This document shows, piece after piece, positions 38,301-45,838 of a stretch of 64,000 bases of DNA. Source of the stretch: Tiliqua scincoides. Taxonomy: Eukaryota > Chordata > Lepidosauria > Squamata > Scincidae. The stretch covers positions 44,805,159 through 44,869,158 of the forward strand of contig NC_089822.1 in the NCBI RefSeq assembly GCF_035046505.1. Reading direction: 5' to 3'. The first letter of the stretch is position 1, and every line of letters starts with the position of its first letter. The position numbers and the translations under genes were made by a program. The notes under the pieces are model-generated. The model searched no databases. It was not told where the DNA came from and was given only the letters and a program-made list of their open reading frames with translations.

Positions 38301-40799
38301 AGTATTATACAGGCATCTCTTCCCCAGATCTGGCACCCGCAATTTCACTTATCCGCAGATCTGGGGAGACTGCCCACACCTTGTCATGCCTATTACAGTA
38401 CCTTTTATTATCATAGTCGTGCTTGCAGTGTGACTGATTCTTGCTTTAACATTCTTGCTGAACTGAAGAACCGAATACACAGACAAGCAACCCGCACTCT
38501 AGAGGGAGACTAACTGAATGTTAACATGAACAGGAATTCCTGTTTCCTGTTAGCATTCTGTCAGTCTGCTTTCTGGAGCTTGCAGGCTGGTTGCACAATC
38601 CTCTCTCTTACAGTTGGTTTCTCTTTAGAAGATAGCTGCCCAAACCACTGCCAAAGGGCTGTGATCCAGGTCAAGAGCATGGAGGGCCCTGACAACCTTG
38701 TGCTATTTTCCTGTTGAAAGTCACCCCCCACAAATATGTTTTTTGCCACCAAACATTCTGTTGTAGCAAATGACACCTTTGACAGCTCAGATAGGTCATT
38801 TTTAGTTAGAAAATAGCGCAGGGAAGAAAGGGTCAGGACTCCTGCCACTCACACACAGGCACTGCAATCCTGATCTGGATATTCTCTCTTCTCCCAAGCA
38901 ACTTTTCTAAAGAAGAATCAAGCACAGGAGAGATGACTGTATTTAACGTTTCACCTAGAATGACCTGTAGTTTTGGCCTCTAGGACAGTGATTTTCAACC
39001 ACTGTGCCATGGCACACTGGTGTGCCTCAGGTGTGACGCAGGAGTTTGGGGAGGGTCATTTATTCGTAGAGCAATTGGGGGATTTAAGGTCCTTACCAGC
39101 AACATGGTGTACCTTGTGAATGGTAGAAACACTGATGGTGTGTCTTGACAATTTTAGCACCTTGTCAGTTTGCTGTGAGATGAAAAAGGTTGAAAATAGC
39201 TGCTCTAGTAGCTAGACATTACAAAGAAAAATGATTAGCATGCATTTTGATTTGGTTGGCAATCTTCAGTCTGGACAGACTATGGTATAAGCCTACAGCA
39301 CCCAGTATTCCCAGGCGGTCTCCCATCCAAGTACTAACCAGGCCTGACCCTGCTTAGCTTCCAAGATCATACGAGATTGGGCATGTGCAGGGTAACAGTT
39401 GCTGTTTTGATTTATTGTTTTGAAAACACAACTTAGTTTTACCAAGAGTGAACAATCATGTATGCTAGATTTAATTAATGCTTGTAAGCCGCTTATCATG
39501 TTTCCTTTTCTTAGCCAAAGCATTTCCAGGTGTACCTATGGATTACATCTCAGAGGTGACTTAGCGCAATATGCTCTATGAATGGACAGCAGTAGAAAAC
39601 TGAGATGGATTGTTACTTTCCAGCTAGAAACACCAAAACTACCACAGGTCTCAAACTTAGACAAGAACAGTTTTGATTCCACACAGTTTGGGTTTTCTCA
39701 AGCCTGCTTTGTTTTCCAGTGTATGTCTGATAGATATAATCCTGCTCTAGAGTTCTAGCTCCATTTCTGACTTGGAAATGTGTCTCATTTTTATAGCTGA
39801 TGCTGAACATAAGCTTGATTCAAGTTCAGGGAGAATCCTGGGAAGATTCAGAGGTGAGTAAAGCAAAAGGTCTTGTTGCTGCACTCCTAAAAGTCAAAGA
39901 TTGTTTCAGGGCAAGCAAACATCAGCCCATGCGATACTTGAAAGCATTTGTGGTGTGTCTACCTCTGTGGACCTGTGTGGGGGAATTTTCTGGCTCAGCA
40001 ACCTGCAAAGGTGTGTAACGGCACTTTGCTTTGACTCGCTCTTTGTTCCATGTTAAGCACCTGCCTGTTCCTAGTATATATTGTCTCTCCTTTTGGTAAT
40101 GATCCCTGCAGTTATTCCTAATAAGAAGCCTGTAGCGGTGATGGTGGTGGTAAGTCATCCCTTTATCTCTCAAACAAAGCACATGGCCTTTGAGGGGCTG
40201 CTGATTGAGTGATGTCTGATGATGAACACAAGAAGGCTCCTGCAGAGAGCAAGCAGTCTTCAGAAACTGAACTCTGTTCCAAACCATTCTGTTAGGAGGA
40301 AAAAATAAACATGCATGCTGCAATTATTCCCTTCAGCCTAAATTTAAAATAATTCATGACCTTACTTTAAGAAAAAGGTGGGGAGACAGAGAAGAGGACA
40401 GAGGTGATTTAGCTAGGAGTGCAGCCCCCATATTGTGACTACGGCATGTCTTAATTGTTCTGAAAGAAACTACCTTTATACTGACCCCAGCAAGAGCAAG
40501 CTGTGCAAGAAGACAGACTGGCACAGAGCTGCAACCTAGAATGATGGAACCTCAAACCAAGGCAGTCATATGCAGTAACTGATTTCTGTGAATCTTTCCT
40601 GAAAGTATTTTCATCTGCAGGCAAAGGTGCCGGTGGCCTTAACCTAGGGAACTTCTTTGCAAGCCGGGCAGGCTACAGTCGAAAAGGGTTTGACCGGCTT
40701 AGTACTGAAGGAAGTGATCAAGAAAAAGATGAGGACGATGCCACTGATTCAGAAGACGACTCTGTGCCTCCACCTCCAGCGATACCCCCATCATCCTGA
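10991..40799 (+). CDS. PAM: PAM, peptidylglycine alpha-amidating monooxygenase (3' part, 12 exons)
   Basis: Twelve GT-AG exons (10991-11308, 14024-14153, 20310-20426, 22978-23050, 23432-23642, 24490-24690, 28422-28540, 31895-31994, 35032-35085, 36923-37126, 39797-39853, 40621-40799) join without a stop into about 586 residues. They match the C-terminal two-thirds of vertebrate PAM. The enzyme makes C-terminally amidated peptides in secretory granules: PHM hydroxylates peptidyl-glycine using copper and ascorbate, then PAL cleaves the product to the amide plus glyoxylate. The exons here cover the inter-domain linker, all of PAL, one membrane span and the cytosolic tail. PHM lies outside, to the left. 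The three PAL zinc histidines, the catalytic Tyr and Arg and both disulfide pairs are present. All junctions agree in phase, so the gene looks functional. The identification is very secure. Confidence 0.97.
11309..14023 (+). other. PAM: PAM intron after exon A
   Basis: This 2.7-kb intron is AT-rich and contains the hAT element at 12951-13136. Fragments of a common squamate repeat (CAATGGGATTTGCTTACTTC; ACTTCTGAGTACACG) lie near 13165-13215 and 13405-13480. There is no exon. Confidence 0.6.
12951..13136. mobile_element. hAT MITE, complete
   Basis: A 186-bp element opens CAGTGGCTCCCAAACT and closes AGTTTGGGAACCATTG, with perfect 8-bp duplications GGCTATAG (12943-12950 and 13137-13144). The interior has repeated GGCTCCCC-type motifs and no coding capacity. 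The intact duplication suggests a fairly young copy. Confidence 0.9.
14024..14153 (+). CDS. PAM: PAM exon, start of PAL propeller
   Basis: This 130-nt exon (phase 1 in, phase 2 out) encodes the start of the PAL domain: the D-W-P-G-V segment, then G-Q-V-S-G-L-A-L-D-P and L-V-I-F-H-R-G-D-H-V-W-D. PAL is a six-bladed beta-propeller. The Arg in F-H-R-G-D corresponds to rat Arg533, an active-site residue. The acceptor is CTTTCAG and the donor is GTAAGC. Confidence 0.96.
14581..14745 (+). repeat. MIR-like SINE
   Basis: It contains the MIR/CORE-SINE signature CCTTGGGCCAGTCACTTTCT and CACAGGGTTGTTGTGAGGA, and an A-rich end AAAATAAAAATAAATA. The middle and 3' end match the form usual in squamates. 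The tRNA head is not clear. Confidence 0.75.
14849..15312 (-). mobile_element. CR1-type LINE 3' end
   Basis: On the - strand the end of a LINE reading frame is visible (M-D-R-V-D-R-E-M-L-F-T-L-S-H, T-R-T-R-G-H-P-L-K-L), then a frame change, then the 3' UTR (GATACAGGAAGCTGGACTAG) ending in a short tandem TTCTTATG. That octamer-style tail is typical of CR1. It is heavily 5'-truncated. A second copy of the 3' UTR lies at 54070-54226. Confidence 0.75.
15962..16359. mobile_element. Tigger-like (pogo) MITE
   Basis: A 398-bp element starts after a TA with CAGTGGGCAGTTGGTATCC and GGGGGATTAGTTCC. It ends GCAGATAAGGAGGGCACT, roughly inverted. These are the usual Tigger-derived MITE ends. The interior is GC-richer than its surroundings and non-coding. 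The right TA is lost. Confidence 0.6.
20310..20426 (+). CDS. PAM: PAM exon, PAL blade
   Basis: This 117-nt exon (phase 2 in and out) encodes S-F-D-S-N-F-V-Y-Q-Q, an I-L-V-L-D-P strand and the S-T-G-K-N-L turn of the propeller. It is close to the mammalian sequence in length and content. The acceptor is TTCTTCAG and the donor is GTAAGT. Confidence 0.96.
21157..21477. mobile_element. hAT non-autonomous element
   Basis: A 321-bp element has inverted ends CAGGGGTCCCCAAACC and AAGTTTGGAGACCCCCTG and perfect 8-bp duplications CTCTAATA (21149-21156 and 21478-21485). The interior has TTCATT and TTTATT simple repeats, like the longer relative at 5608-6070. Confidence 0.9.
22280..22423 (-). repeat. 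5S rRNA-derived SINE, reversed
   Basis: The reverse complement of a 5S rRNA-like head (CCCAGTATTCCCAGGCAGTC, CCAAGTACTAACCAGGCC, GACCCTGCTTAGCTTCC) joins a short tail with the palindrome GTCTTTCGAGAC. ATTAATCCT flanks both sides (22271-22279 and 22424-22432), a target duplication of L1/RTE-style retroposition. The head is cut short compared with the other two copies. Confidence 0.85.
22978..23050 (+). CDS. PAM: PAM exon with first PAL zinc histidine
   Basis: This 73-nt exon (phase 2 in, phase 0 out) encodes F-Y-L-P-H-G-L-S and D-Y-W-V-T-D-V-A-L-H-Q. The His in L-P-H-G is the equivalent of rat His585, one of three catalytic zinc ligands. The donor is GTATGC. Confidence 0.96.
23051..23431 (+). 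other. PAM: PAM short intron, nothing else found
   Basis: A 381-bp intron between two PAL exons, with a GTATGC donor and a TTGGTAG acceptor. Confidence 0.8.
23432..23642 (+). CDS. PAM: PAM exon with PAL catalytic tyrosine
   Basis: This 211-nt exon (phase 0 in, phase 1 out) encodes V-F-K-L, L-Q-P-G-S-D-K-N-H-F-C-Q-P-T-D and V-S-D-G-Y-C-N-S-R-I-V-Q-F-S-P. The two cysteines correspond to the rat Cys634-Cys655 disulfide. The Tyr before the second Cys corresponds to Tyr654, which acts in the lyase step. The segment after V-F-K-L is shorter and diverged from mammals, as expected for a surface loop. Confidence 0.96.
23643..24489 (+). other. PAM: PAM intron with a hAT copy
   Basis: This 847-bp intron holds the hAT MITE at 23782-24005 and fragments of a common squamate repeat near 23730-23772 and 24235-24270. 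Confidence 0.7.
23782..24005. mobile_element. hAT MITE, 'TTTTCAACCACTGTG' family, right end scrambled
   Basis: The left end CAGCCATTTTCAACCACTGTG and the body (GGTGTGCC, GGGTCATT, GATGTGAGCCCCC) match the copies at 10195 and 38986. The right end reads GCAGCAATTTTCAATC where GGTTGAAAAT is expected. The end and target duplication are uncertain. Confidence 0.65.
24490..24690 (+). CDS. PAM: PAM exon with second zinc histidine
   Basis: This 201-nt exon is phase 1 at both ends. It encodes F-R-I-P-H-S-L-T-L-V, whose His corresponds to rat His690 (zinc ligand), and C-V-A-D-R-E-N-G-R-I-Q-C-F, with the Cys702-Cys713 pair and an Arg near the active site (Arg706). It ends in F-G-R-E-V-F-A-I-S-Y-A-P. The acceptor is TGTTTCAG and the donor is GTAATG. 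Confidence 0.96.
25421..25600 (+). repeat. tRNA-like SINE, nearly full length
   Basis: The head AGTTTCATGGTAAAGCACC resembles a tRNA A-box region and TGGTTTCAGTCTC a diverged B box. The body then reads CTGGCATCTCCAG, GCTGCTGCC and GATGGACCAATGGTCTGA. This is the forward copy that explains the reversed fragments at 5117, 45470 and 51000. Confidence 0.7.
28234..28325. repeat. Common squamate interspersed repeat, unnamed
   Basis: The motif set GCAGTCCTGTACACAGTTAC, CTGGGAGTCAGTCCCATTG and GCTTCTGAGTAGATG recurs in part at 13165, 13405, 23730 and 31283-31340. I recognise it as abundant in lizard DNA but cannot assign a class. Confidence 0.45.
28422..28540 (+). CDS. PAM: PAM exon, PAL blade
   Basis: This 119-nt exon (phase 1 in, phase 0 out) encodes L-L-F-A-V-N-G-K-P, F-V-M-N-F-S-T-G-E-I-I-D and P-L-R-K. 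The exon boundary gives Pro-Gly-Gly where the mammalian sequences I recall have Pro-Gly, which is a possible one-residue insertion. No other AG nearby would remove it. Confidence 0.95.
29060..29220 (+). repeat. MIR-like SINE, degraded
   Basis: TGACCCTGGACCAGATACTG, then ACCTACCTCATGGGGTTG and TTGTGAAGATAAAATGAG follow the MIR core order, with an A-rich end. It is more decayed than the copy at 14581. Confidence 0.65.
29325..29565 (-). mobile_element. L2-type LINE 3' UTR fragment
   Basis: It resembles the first part of the 3' UTR at 8567-8720 (TTTATACCTCACTTT, AAAGCAGCATACAG, then AT-rich runs with AATAAAA repeats). No coding part remains. Confidence 0.5.
31895..31994 (+). CDS. PAM: PAM exon with third zinc histidine
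   Basis: This 100-nt exon (phase 0 in, phase 1 out) encodes K-F-E-M-P-H-D-V-V-A-S-E-D and V-Y-I-G-D-A-H-T-N-T-V-W-K-F. The His in M-P-H-D corresponds to rat His786, the last zinc ligand, and the following Asp to Asp787. This closes the propeller. Of two AGs four bases apart (AG and AGAAG), the first keeps frame and gives the conserved Lys-aromatic start. Confidence 0.96.
31995..35031 (+). other. PAM: PAM 3-kb intron
   Basis: It contains the Harbinger-like MITE at 32352-32552. A 129-codon frame on the - strand at 33727-34116 has no recognised motif. There is no exon. Confidence 0.6.
32352..32552. mobile_element. PIF/Harbinger-type MITE
   Basis: A 201-bp element has inverted ends of about 40 bp (GGGTGCAGTCCTTTCCCGTT and, reversed, GGGCACAATCCTAACCCCTT) flanked by TAA on both sides (32349-32351 and 32553-32555). 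A 3-bp TWA duplication is typical of Harbinger elements. It is non-coding. Confidence 0.7.
35032..35085 (+). CDS. PAM: PAM 54-nt exon, first part of the exon B region
   Basis: This 54-nt exon is phase 1 at both ends and encodes M-E-H-R-S-V-K-K-A-G-I-E-V-Q-E-I-K, just after the PAL domain. With the next exon (204 nt) it totals 258 nt, the size I recall for the mammalian optional exon B region that anchors PAM in the membrane. Skipping it alone would keep frame. The acceptor is TTTTGCAG and the donor is GTTAGT. Confidence 0.95.
35086..36922 (+). other. PAM: PAM 1.8-kb intron, nothing found
   Basis: This intron separates the 54-nt exon from the membrane exon. No clear repeat or exon is seen. 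Confidence 0.6.
36923..37126 (+). CDS. PAM: PAM transmembrane exon
   Basis: This 204-nt exon is phase 1 at both ends. It encodes a charged stalk (many Lys and Glu), then a hydrophobic span of about 24 residues (V-S-F-V-L-I-T-T-L-L to A-V-F-I) and a stop-transfer cluster R-W-K-K-T-R. Including it gives membrane PAM; skipping gives soluble enzyme in frame. The acceptor is weak: the pyrimidine tract ends in TTTTTTAAAAG and not in CAG. That could favour regulated inclusion. Confidence 0.95.
38310..38939. mobile_element. Tigger-like (pogo) non-autonomous element
   Basis: A 630-bp element has ends CAGGCATCTCTTCCCCAG and, inverted, CAGTCATCTCTCCTGTG, flanked by TA at 38308-38309 and 38940-38941. 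The interior is non-coding. Confidence 0.65.
38986..39202. mobile_element. hAT MITE, 'TTTTCAACCACTGTG' family
   Basis: A 217-bp element opens CAGTGATTTTCAACC and closes GGTTGAAAATAGCTG. It is flanked by CTCTAGGA and CTCTAGTA (7 of 8). It is the same family as the copies at 10195, 23782 and 59668. Confidence 0.85.
39254..39404 (-). repeat. 5S rRNA-derived SINE, reversed, near full length
   Basis: A 151-bp copy carries the full 5S-like head through GCAGGGTAACAGTTGCTG and the GGTTGGCAATC tail. TTTTGATTT lies on both sides (39245-39253 and 39405-39413). Confidence 0.88.
39797..39853 (+). CDS. PAM: PAM 57-nt cytosolic exon
   Basis: This 57-nt exon is phase 1 at both ends and encodes D-A-E-H-K-L-D-S-S-S-G-R-I-L-G-R-F-R on the cytosolic side of the membrane span. 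It matches the mammalian segment closely. The acceptor is TTTTTATAG and the donor is GTGAGTA. Confidence 0.95.
39854..40620 (+). other. PAM: PAM last intron, nothing found
   Basis: A 767-bp intron without clear repeats. The frame of the upstream exon runs on for a while past the donor (to a TAA near 40018), which would give a short alternative tail if the intron were retained. Confidence 0.6.
40621..40799 (+). CDS. PAM: PAM last coding exon, cytosolic routing tail
   Basis: This exon begins in phase 1 after CTGCAG and ends at a TGA at 40797-40799. It encodes G-L-N-L-G-N-F-F-A-S-R, G-Y-S-R-K-G-F-D-R and S-T-E-G-S-D-Q-E-K-D-E-D-D. These are the conserved routing and phosphorylation region of the tail, followed by an acidic stretch and a proline-rich end. 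One conserved Lys (mammalian S-R-K-G-Y) is Ala here. The final 12 or so residues diverge from mammals, with a run of four prolines. Confidence 0.96.
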
Positions 40800-41001
40800 A
40801 ACCGGCCTGTGATTTCTACATTGGATGATTCTACAAAGATTGCCAGATTTAGCACGTTTTAAATTTTGTGTATTTAATTGTAAACTGTACTAGTCCTATG
40901 TGAGGCTGTACACAATTTTTTTTCTTTTTTTCTTTTTGCTTCAGTTTGGTTTTGGGGTGTGAACATTTCATATCAGTGCCATTGTCTTATGTGAACCTTT
41001 T

Positions 41002-41007
41002 AATAAA
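41002..41007 (+). terminator. PAM: PAM proximal poly(A) signal
   Basis: A canonical AATAAA in TTTTAATAAAGCAG lies about 200 bases after the PAM stop. A genomic A-run follows at once, so cDNA priming there could be an artefact. Confidence 0.6.
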
Positions 41008-41409
41008 GCAGAAAAAAAAATCCCATTTTAACTGCAGTAATGATTTTAAAGTAATAGCATTTGCTCCTTTCTGTTGGGGATCTTCTCTATATTTGTAAAT
41101 AAGTCCCCGCCTCTGCTTTTAAGAAAAGAAATTTTTTCCCATTTCCAGATTTTTTTTGGTGCCTTTTCACTTTCAACACCCTAAACCTAACACACAGAGA
41201 GAATACAGTGCCAGAAGGAGACAAAGCTGCTAAAACCCCTATTTTTTTAAATTTCATTAGCATTCTGTTGCTTTGAGGGAAAGATTTTTTAAAGGCCTCT
41301 ATTTAAAATGTTTTTTCTTCTTCCTGACTTTGTGTGTTTCCAGGATGTCTTATTTTTAGATGGTTACACTGTTAGAACACTATTTTCGAAAGCTGAATGT
41401 AATTTGTGT

Positions 41410-41415
41410 AATAAA
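41410..41415 (+). terminator. PAM: PAM distal poly(A) signal
   Basis: A canonical AATAAA in GTGTAATAAAGTG is followed within 40 bases by a GT-rich stretch, as expected for a cleavage site. It is probably the main PAM 3' end. Confidence 0.6.
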
Positions 41416-41746
41416 GTGTTCGCAGAGCATTAGCTGTCAGAGTGTATTTTGGAATTATTGCATTTGGGGGTGGGGAGGGACCTTTGTATGCAACTTTTGT
41501 AATGTTACCTCAAACCACTTACTACAAAGTTTTATCACTGCTTTCTCCCAGCAGGGTGAGGACAAAACAAGAAAAGAAAACCAAAGTGCTATTTTGTATG
41601 AAAGTTAGAAGATGTTTGTTACATTTGTTTTAAACAAAAGGGGGAAAAAAGCTAAACCCAACTTGAATTACATGTATAAAATCAAGCTTTGCTTTTTTAA
41701 AAGGAAAATTTGGCCTGTATATCCAAACTCCAAGGTACGTACTCCA

Positions 41747-41752
41747 AATAAA
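41747..41752 (+). terminator. PAM: Possible third PAM poly(A) signal
   Basis: There is an AATAAA about 950 bases after the PAM stop, within AT-rich sequence that shows no clear repeat. It could end a longer 3' UTR form. Confidence 0.3.
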
Positions 41753-44700
41753 ACGTTATCAGAGCTAAGAGGAAACATGTGTCTCAACTTGCATGGAACG
41801 AATGAATTTTCACTTTGGTACATGTCCTTGGCTATTCATATAGTATAGTCCTTACTATCCTGGTATGAACATACAGATTGATTACTTAGCATTTTAGATG
41901 TAAAATGTAAACTTTTTTTTTTCTTGCCTTCTCTCAAAGGAGCTCAGGGTAGTGTGTGTGGTTCTTACCCTACGTCCCCACCCACCACGATCTTATGTGA
42001 TGATTGACCCAGAGTCATTCAGTGAGCTTTGTGATTGCATTCCACCATAAGCCCTGGATGTTCTCGCTCATAAAATACAAACCTTCTATTTTAGCCTTCC
42101 TTAAACATGGCACTGTAGAGCCAGATGACAGGCTCCAATACCCTACCCGATTTGGTGCAAAACTTTTAAGAATGTTAAAGCAGTTTAAAACACATGGCTT
42201 TCTGACCACGTTATCAGTCTGTGGCTTAATTTTCATCAAAGCTGTAGCTTTTCTCTGGGGTCTATCTCCAAAAATATCCACTTTTTTTTGTGTGTGTGTG
42301 GGGGGGGTATGTTCTTTAGAATTAATCCAGTAGTTTTTAAAAATTATTTCCTTTTTTCCCCGTTGTTTACAAGAGGAGCTCATGTGGTCAGAATCTCATT
42401 GCCCCTTCTATTGGGCACAGTGAATGTGGCTGCTGCTTCTTTTAAGCAGTCAGCAGCCTGTAAAAAATTATTTGGCTCATAAAATCAGCATCATGTGACC
42501 AATCTTCCTGAGATTTCAAATGTATAAACTAAAGTTCATGATCCACAAACTCCACAGATTTGGTCTTGATCTGCAGAATATTGAGTAAGATACTGCACTT
42601 TTGAACCCAACCAAGTTACGATTCATACAAAAGGAAACTGCTTGTCCAGTTGTCCTGAAACTTGGAGCAAGTGCAAGTCAGACTTCCCCTCCCTTCAAAA
42701 TATCGTGTAGAGCTGTTTTGAAAGGAGTGAGTTACAGCAATTTCACCCCTCATTGTTTTGTTAGTGGGGAAAGGGGCCATGCAGTGGATAAGAATCTACT
42801 GAGGCAACAATTCACCGTTGTGTTTCACACAATACAAATGCACAATTTTGTGTGTGTGTGTGAGAGAGAGAGACGGAATCAGATTGCAATATATTTTATT
42901 GATTAAGGCCTTTTGAACTAAGCAGGGCATACTTGGGGATACAATTGCAACTTATTTTCTAGAGAAAAATAGCTGAGATCACTGAAAACCAAAAGAATGT
43001 AAGAACATGCTCTGTATTCTTTTCTGTTTTGCCTCCCAAAAGGAGCTCACAATCTCACACACATAAGACACCAGCAACAGTCACTGCTAAAGATACTAAG
43101 TTGGGGTGAATTAGGATGGTCGCTCTCTGCCTGCTAAACATTAGAAAAACCCCACATTTCAAAAGTACATCTTTGCCTAGTTAGCAGGGGGCAAACTACG
43201 CCCATGCACTTAACTAGTAAATGCAATTTTACCAATCTCTCTCTCCCCCCCCCCCCCAAAGCTGCTATGTGAAGTGAGGTTGTGAAGGAAAGAGGAAAGA
43301 AGGGCCTGGGGAGAAAGAAATGTCACTGTACGGGGGGGGGGGGGGGAAGGTTGAGGTTCCACTTCAGAAATATTGAAATTAGCACAGATCCATCCCCAGA
43401 TTTTACATTCATACCTAATGTTGCCAAGTCTTTCCTAAGCTTTAGCCCTTTGATCAGAGGGTGGTGTTTATTTTTTTACAGTAGTAGCGAAGGAAACACA
43501 AGCCTTACGCTTTTTCAAGGTCCTATTAGTATAATAATGATCAGCAGTATGGAAGATAATGCCAATCCTTAATAGTCATTTTGATTTTACTTTATGAAAA
43601 CCCTTCATCACAGTTCCTTTCCAAAGGGTTAGATGGCCATCATGGGACTTGGAAGAAGAGGGCAAGGGGAGAATGAGGTGGCAGGTGAAACTGGATAATT
43701 TAGGGCTGGAAGCAGTGGCATAACCAGGGGGGCAATGGGGGCAAAGCCTAAGGCACAGAGCAGTACTGCAACCTGCTCCCCAGGAGCGCAGCCACTGTCG
43801 GTGTGATTCTACGCTGATTGGAGGACCACCCTCTTCCCCTTCCCTTTCTTTGAAGGGAAAGCAGAGAACCATGCTGAGAGTGGCTGCCACTGTCCGTGCG
43901 GTTCCTGATTGCATGTGAGGGCTGCTAGCAGCACTGGCCTCTTCTGATTTCGGAGGAGGTGGTGCACTGCTTCTAGCCCCAATACAGCCTATTGTGCTAC
44001 TCCTAAGCAGCGCAACAGGCTCCATGGAAGCTTTTTGGCACCCTTGGAAGCAGCACCCAGGAGGCAGGTGGTGCACACCTCCTAGGTGCCTCTTCCAATG
44101 GCACAAAAGGCTCTATCGGAGCCTGGGCCTTCTCCTTCCTCCCCCCACCCTATTTTTTCAAAGGGGAGAAAGGAGGAGACAGGGCAGAAGTAATTGCAGT
44201 GATACTGCAATTATTTCTGGGTTGGGGCAGTAAATGAGGGGGTAGCTCCTAGCAGGAGAACTGCCAGGACCACCATTGATCAGAATTAGGCACTCATTTC
44301 CATATGTATGTGATCAATCCTAAGGAGAATCATGGTTCTGCACTGGCTAGTCACTGGCTTTTGATGTGTCTAGCTTCCATACAATGCAGATTGAACAGAT
44401 CTTGTCAGAAGCCTGCTGTATATAGCAGAAGTGCTTGCAAATGAAATGGGAACCCATCTGCTATTCAGAGAGCAGATAAGACCCAGTGAGAGACCAAGAG
44501 AAGCAGGCACCATGAAGTTACCTGAAGGTGTCCCAATTAAATGGAATTGCCATCCCAATTAAGCAGCTGTCCTTGCCATCCAGTATCATTAGATCAAAAT
44601 TGGTTCCCTGGGAGGCATCTTGGTTAAGAAGTGTTTTCCAATTAAGTAATGTACTTCTGTAGTTAATCAGAATTTATAGATCAATGCACTATACTGGAGC

Positions 44701-44900
44701 AATGCAGTACTGTTTAGGGGCTATATAGTCTGCCACTTCCCTCAGCTTGACTGATGGGTGCTTTTTCATACTGCTATGTCTAGTTCACTGTTCTGATTCT
44801 TACCCCTGAGTCCCAGGATCAGGGACTAGAAGAGGTGCTAGGCAGGAAACCCAGAGTACAATGGCTAAACACACAAATGATAAAAATGTATTTTTACTGT

Positions 44901-45161
44901 TTACTGATTTGGGTTCCAAAACGAAAGGTGTTCCGGCTCCCTGAAGAGCATATCTGAATTAGCCACACCTCTGAAAGCAGTGACCCAATTCAGCATGTCC
45001 TCCTGCTGAGAGAAGACATATTCCTGGTAAATGGCAAAAATTTGCCTTTCTTTACAAAACATGCAAGCACGATCTTCCATGACCAATTCCACTCCTAGTG
45101 CCATCTGGTTGTAGGCAATCTGATCATAGTGGAGTTCCAAAAAATTGTTGCATTTCTTTTT
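44901..45161 (-). other. Unassigned open reading frame, possible lone exon or relic
   Basis: An open frame of about 87 codons, with no ATG at its start, runs on the - strand between PAM and GIN1 and ends in a stop. It includes L-E-L-H-Y-D-Q-I-A-Y-N-Q-M, E-L-V-M-E-D-R-A-C-M-F-C-K-E-R and N-W-V-T-A-F-R-G. Its mixed, protein-like composition (Trp, Cys, Met, aromatic and acidic residues spread evenly) is unlike the low-complexity frames around it. I do not recognise the family. It could be a fragment of a transposon protein, a retrocopy or chance. Confidence 0.3.
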
Positions 45162-45469
45162 TTAAAAGCTGAACTTTGCCTTTCTACAGTACAATTCCTA
45201 AACCTGCGGTGACTGACTGACACCTAGTGGTGAAGAGTAAGTTTTGTGTTTTTTTAAAAAAAGAATAGCCTCTATATATTGCTCTGCTAACAATAAGCAA
45301 GAGCTCTTCTTTAAAAAGTGAATTAGGAACTTCTTATCCCACTACCATAACACTCCCATATTTCCAGCTGTGCCCTGGCTGGGGCAAAGAGCTAGGCAGT
45401 TCTGCATGATTCCACCATGACCTTAGTGTTAGGGACTTGCCTACTAGCCCATTGACTCATAAACTGTCT

Positions 45470-45592
45470 TATATGCAATCAGGCTATTGGTCCATCTAGG
45501 CCAGTGTTGTCTGCTCTGACTGGCAATGGTTCTTCAAAGCTTTGCTTTGGAAGCTCCTTATCCTGAGTCAGAGTCAATTTATTGTCACCACA
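45470..45592 (-). repeat. tRNA-like SINE fragment, reversed
   Basis: It contains GGCTATTGGTCCATCTAGG, CCAGTGTTGTCTGCTCTGAC and TGGCAATGGTTCTTC, the reverse complement of the SINE body. The hAT element that starts at 45601 follows it. Confidence 0.55.
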
Positions 45593-45600
45593 GATTAGCA

Positions 45601-45748
45601 TAGGGGTGTCAAACATAAGGTCCATGGGCCGAATGTGGCTCCTGAAAGCAATTTCACATTTTCTGTTTGTTGATGTCACTTCTGGCCCTCAGTAGGCACC
45701 AAGAATGCTAACTTAGGCCTTCTGTATCGAATGAGTGTGACACCCCTG
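45601..45748. mobile_element. Short hAT MITE
   Basis: A 148-bp element has inverted ends TAGGGGTGTCAAAC and GTGTGACACCCCTG, flanked by GATTAGCA and GACTAGCA (7 of 8). It is non-coding. Confidence 0.8.
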
Positions 45749-45838
45749 GACTAGCAGGTGCATTATTTGTCCCATAGAGAACTAGCTACAGTGCTTCTGG
45801 CAAATGAGAACTGCAGGGCTGCTCCACATGGAGTAAAG

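Larger units (their letters stand above)
37127..39796 (+). other. PAM: PAM 2.7-kb intron
   Basis: It holds three insertions in a row: a Tigger-like element (38310-38939), a hAT MITE (38986-39202) and a reversed 5S-derived SINE (39254-39404). The first 1.1 kb shows nothing. Confidence 0.7.
40800..41435 (+). other. PAM: PAM 3' UTR (likely main form)
   Basis: The UTR follows the TGA. It starts AT-rich with a T-rich run, has a first AATAAA about 200 bases after the stop and a second about 610 bases after it. The end near 41435 is inferred from the second signal plus the GT-rich stretch that follows. Longer forms using a third signal near 41750 are possible. Confidence 0.6.
41436..45600. other. 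PAM-GIN1 intergenic region, left part
   Basis: There is no gene that I can name. A TG-run and G-run lie at 42286-42307, a C-run at 43245-43258 and a G-run at 43331-43346. From about 43708 a GC-richer stretch (CAGTGGCATAACCAGG at its start, to about 44275) may be a decayed DNA transposon. The open frame at 44901-45161 and a SINE remnant are listed apart. Confidence 0.5.

Noticed and set aside
43245-43346. C-runs and G-runs as possible regulatory or structured DNA
   Set aside because: They are simple homopolymer runs 75 bases apart without a gene start or conserved context.
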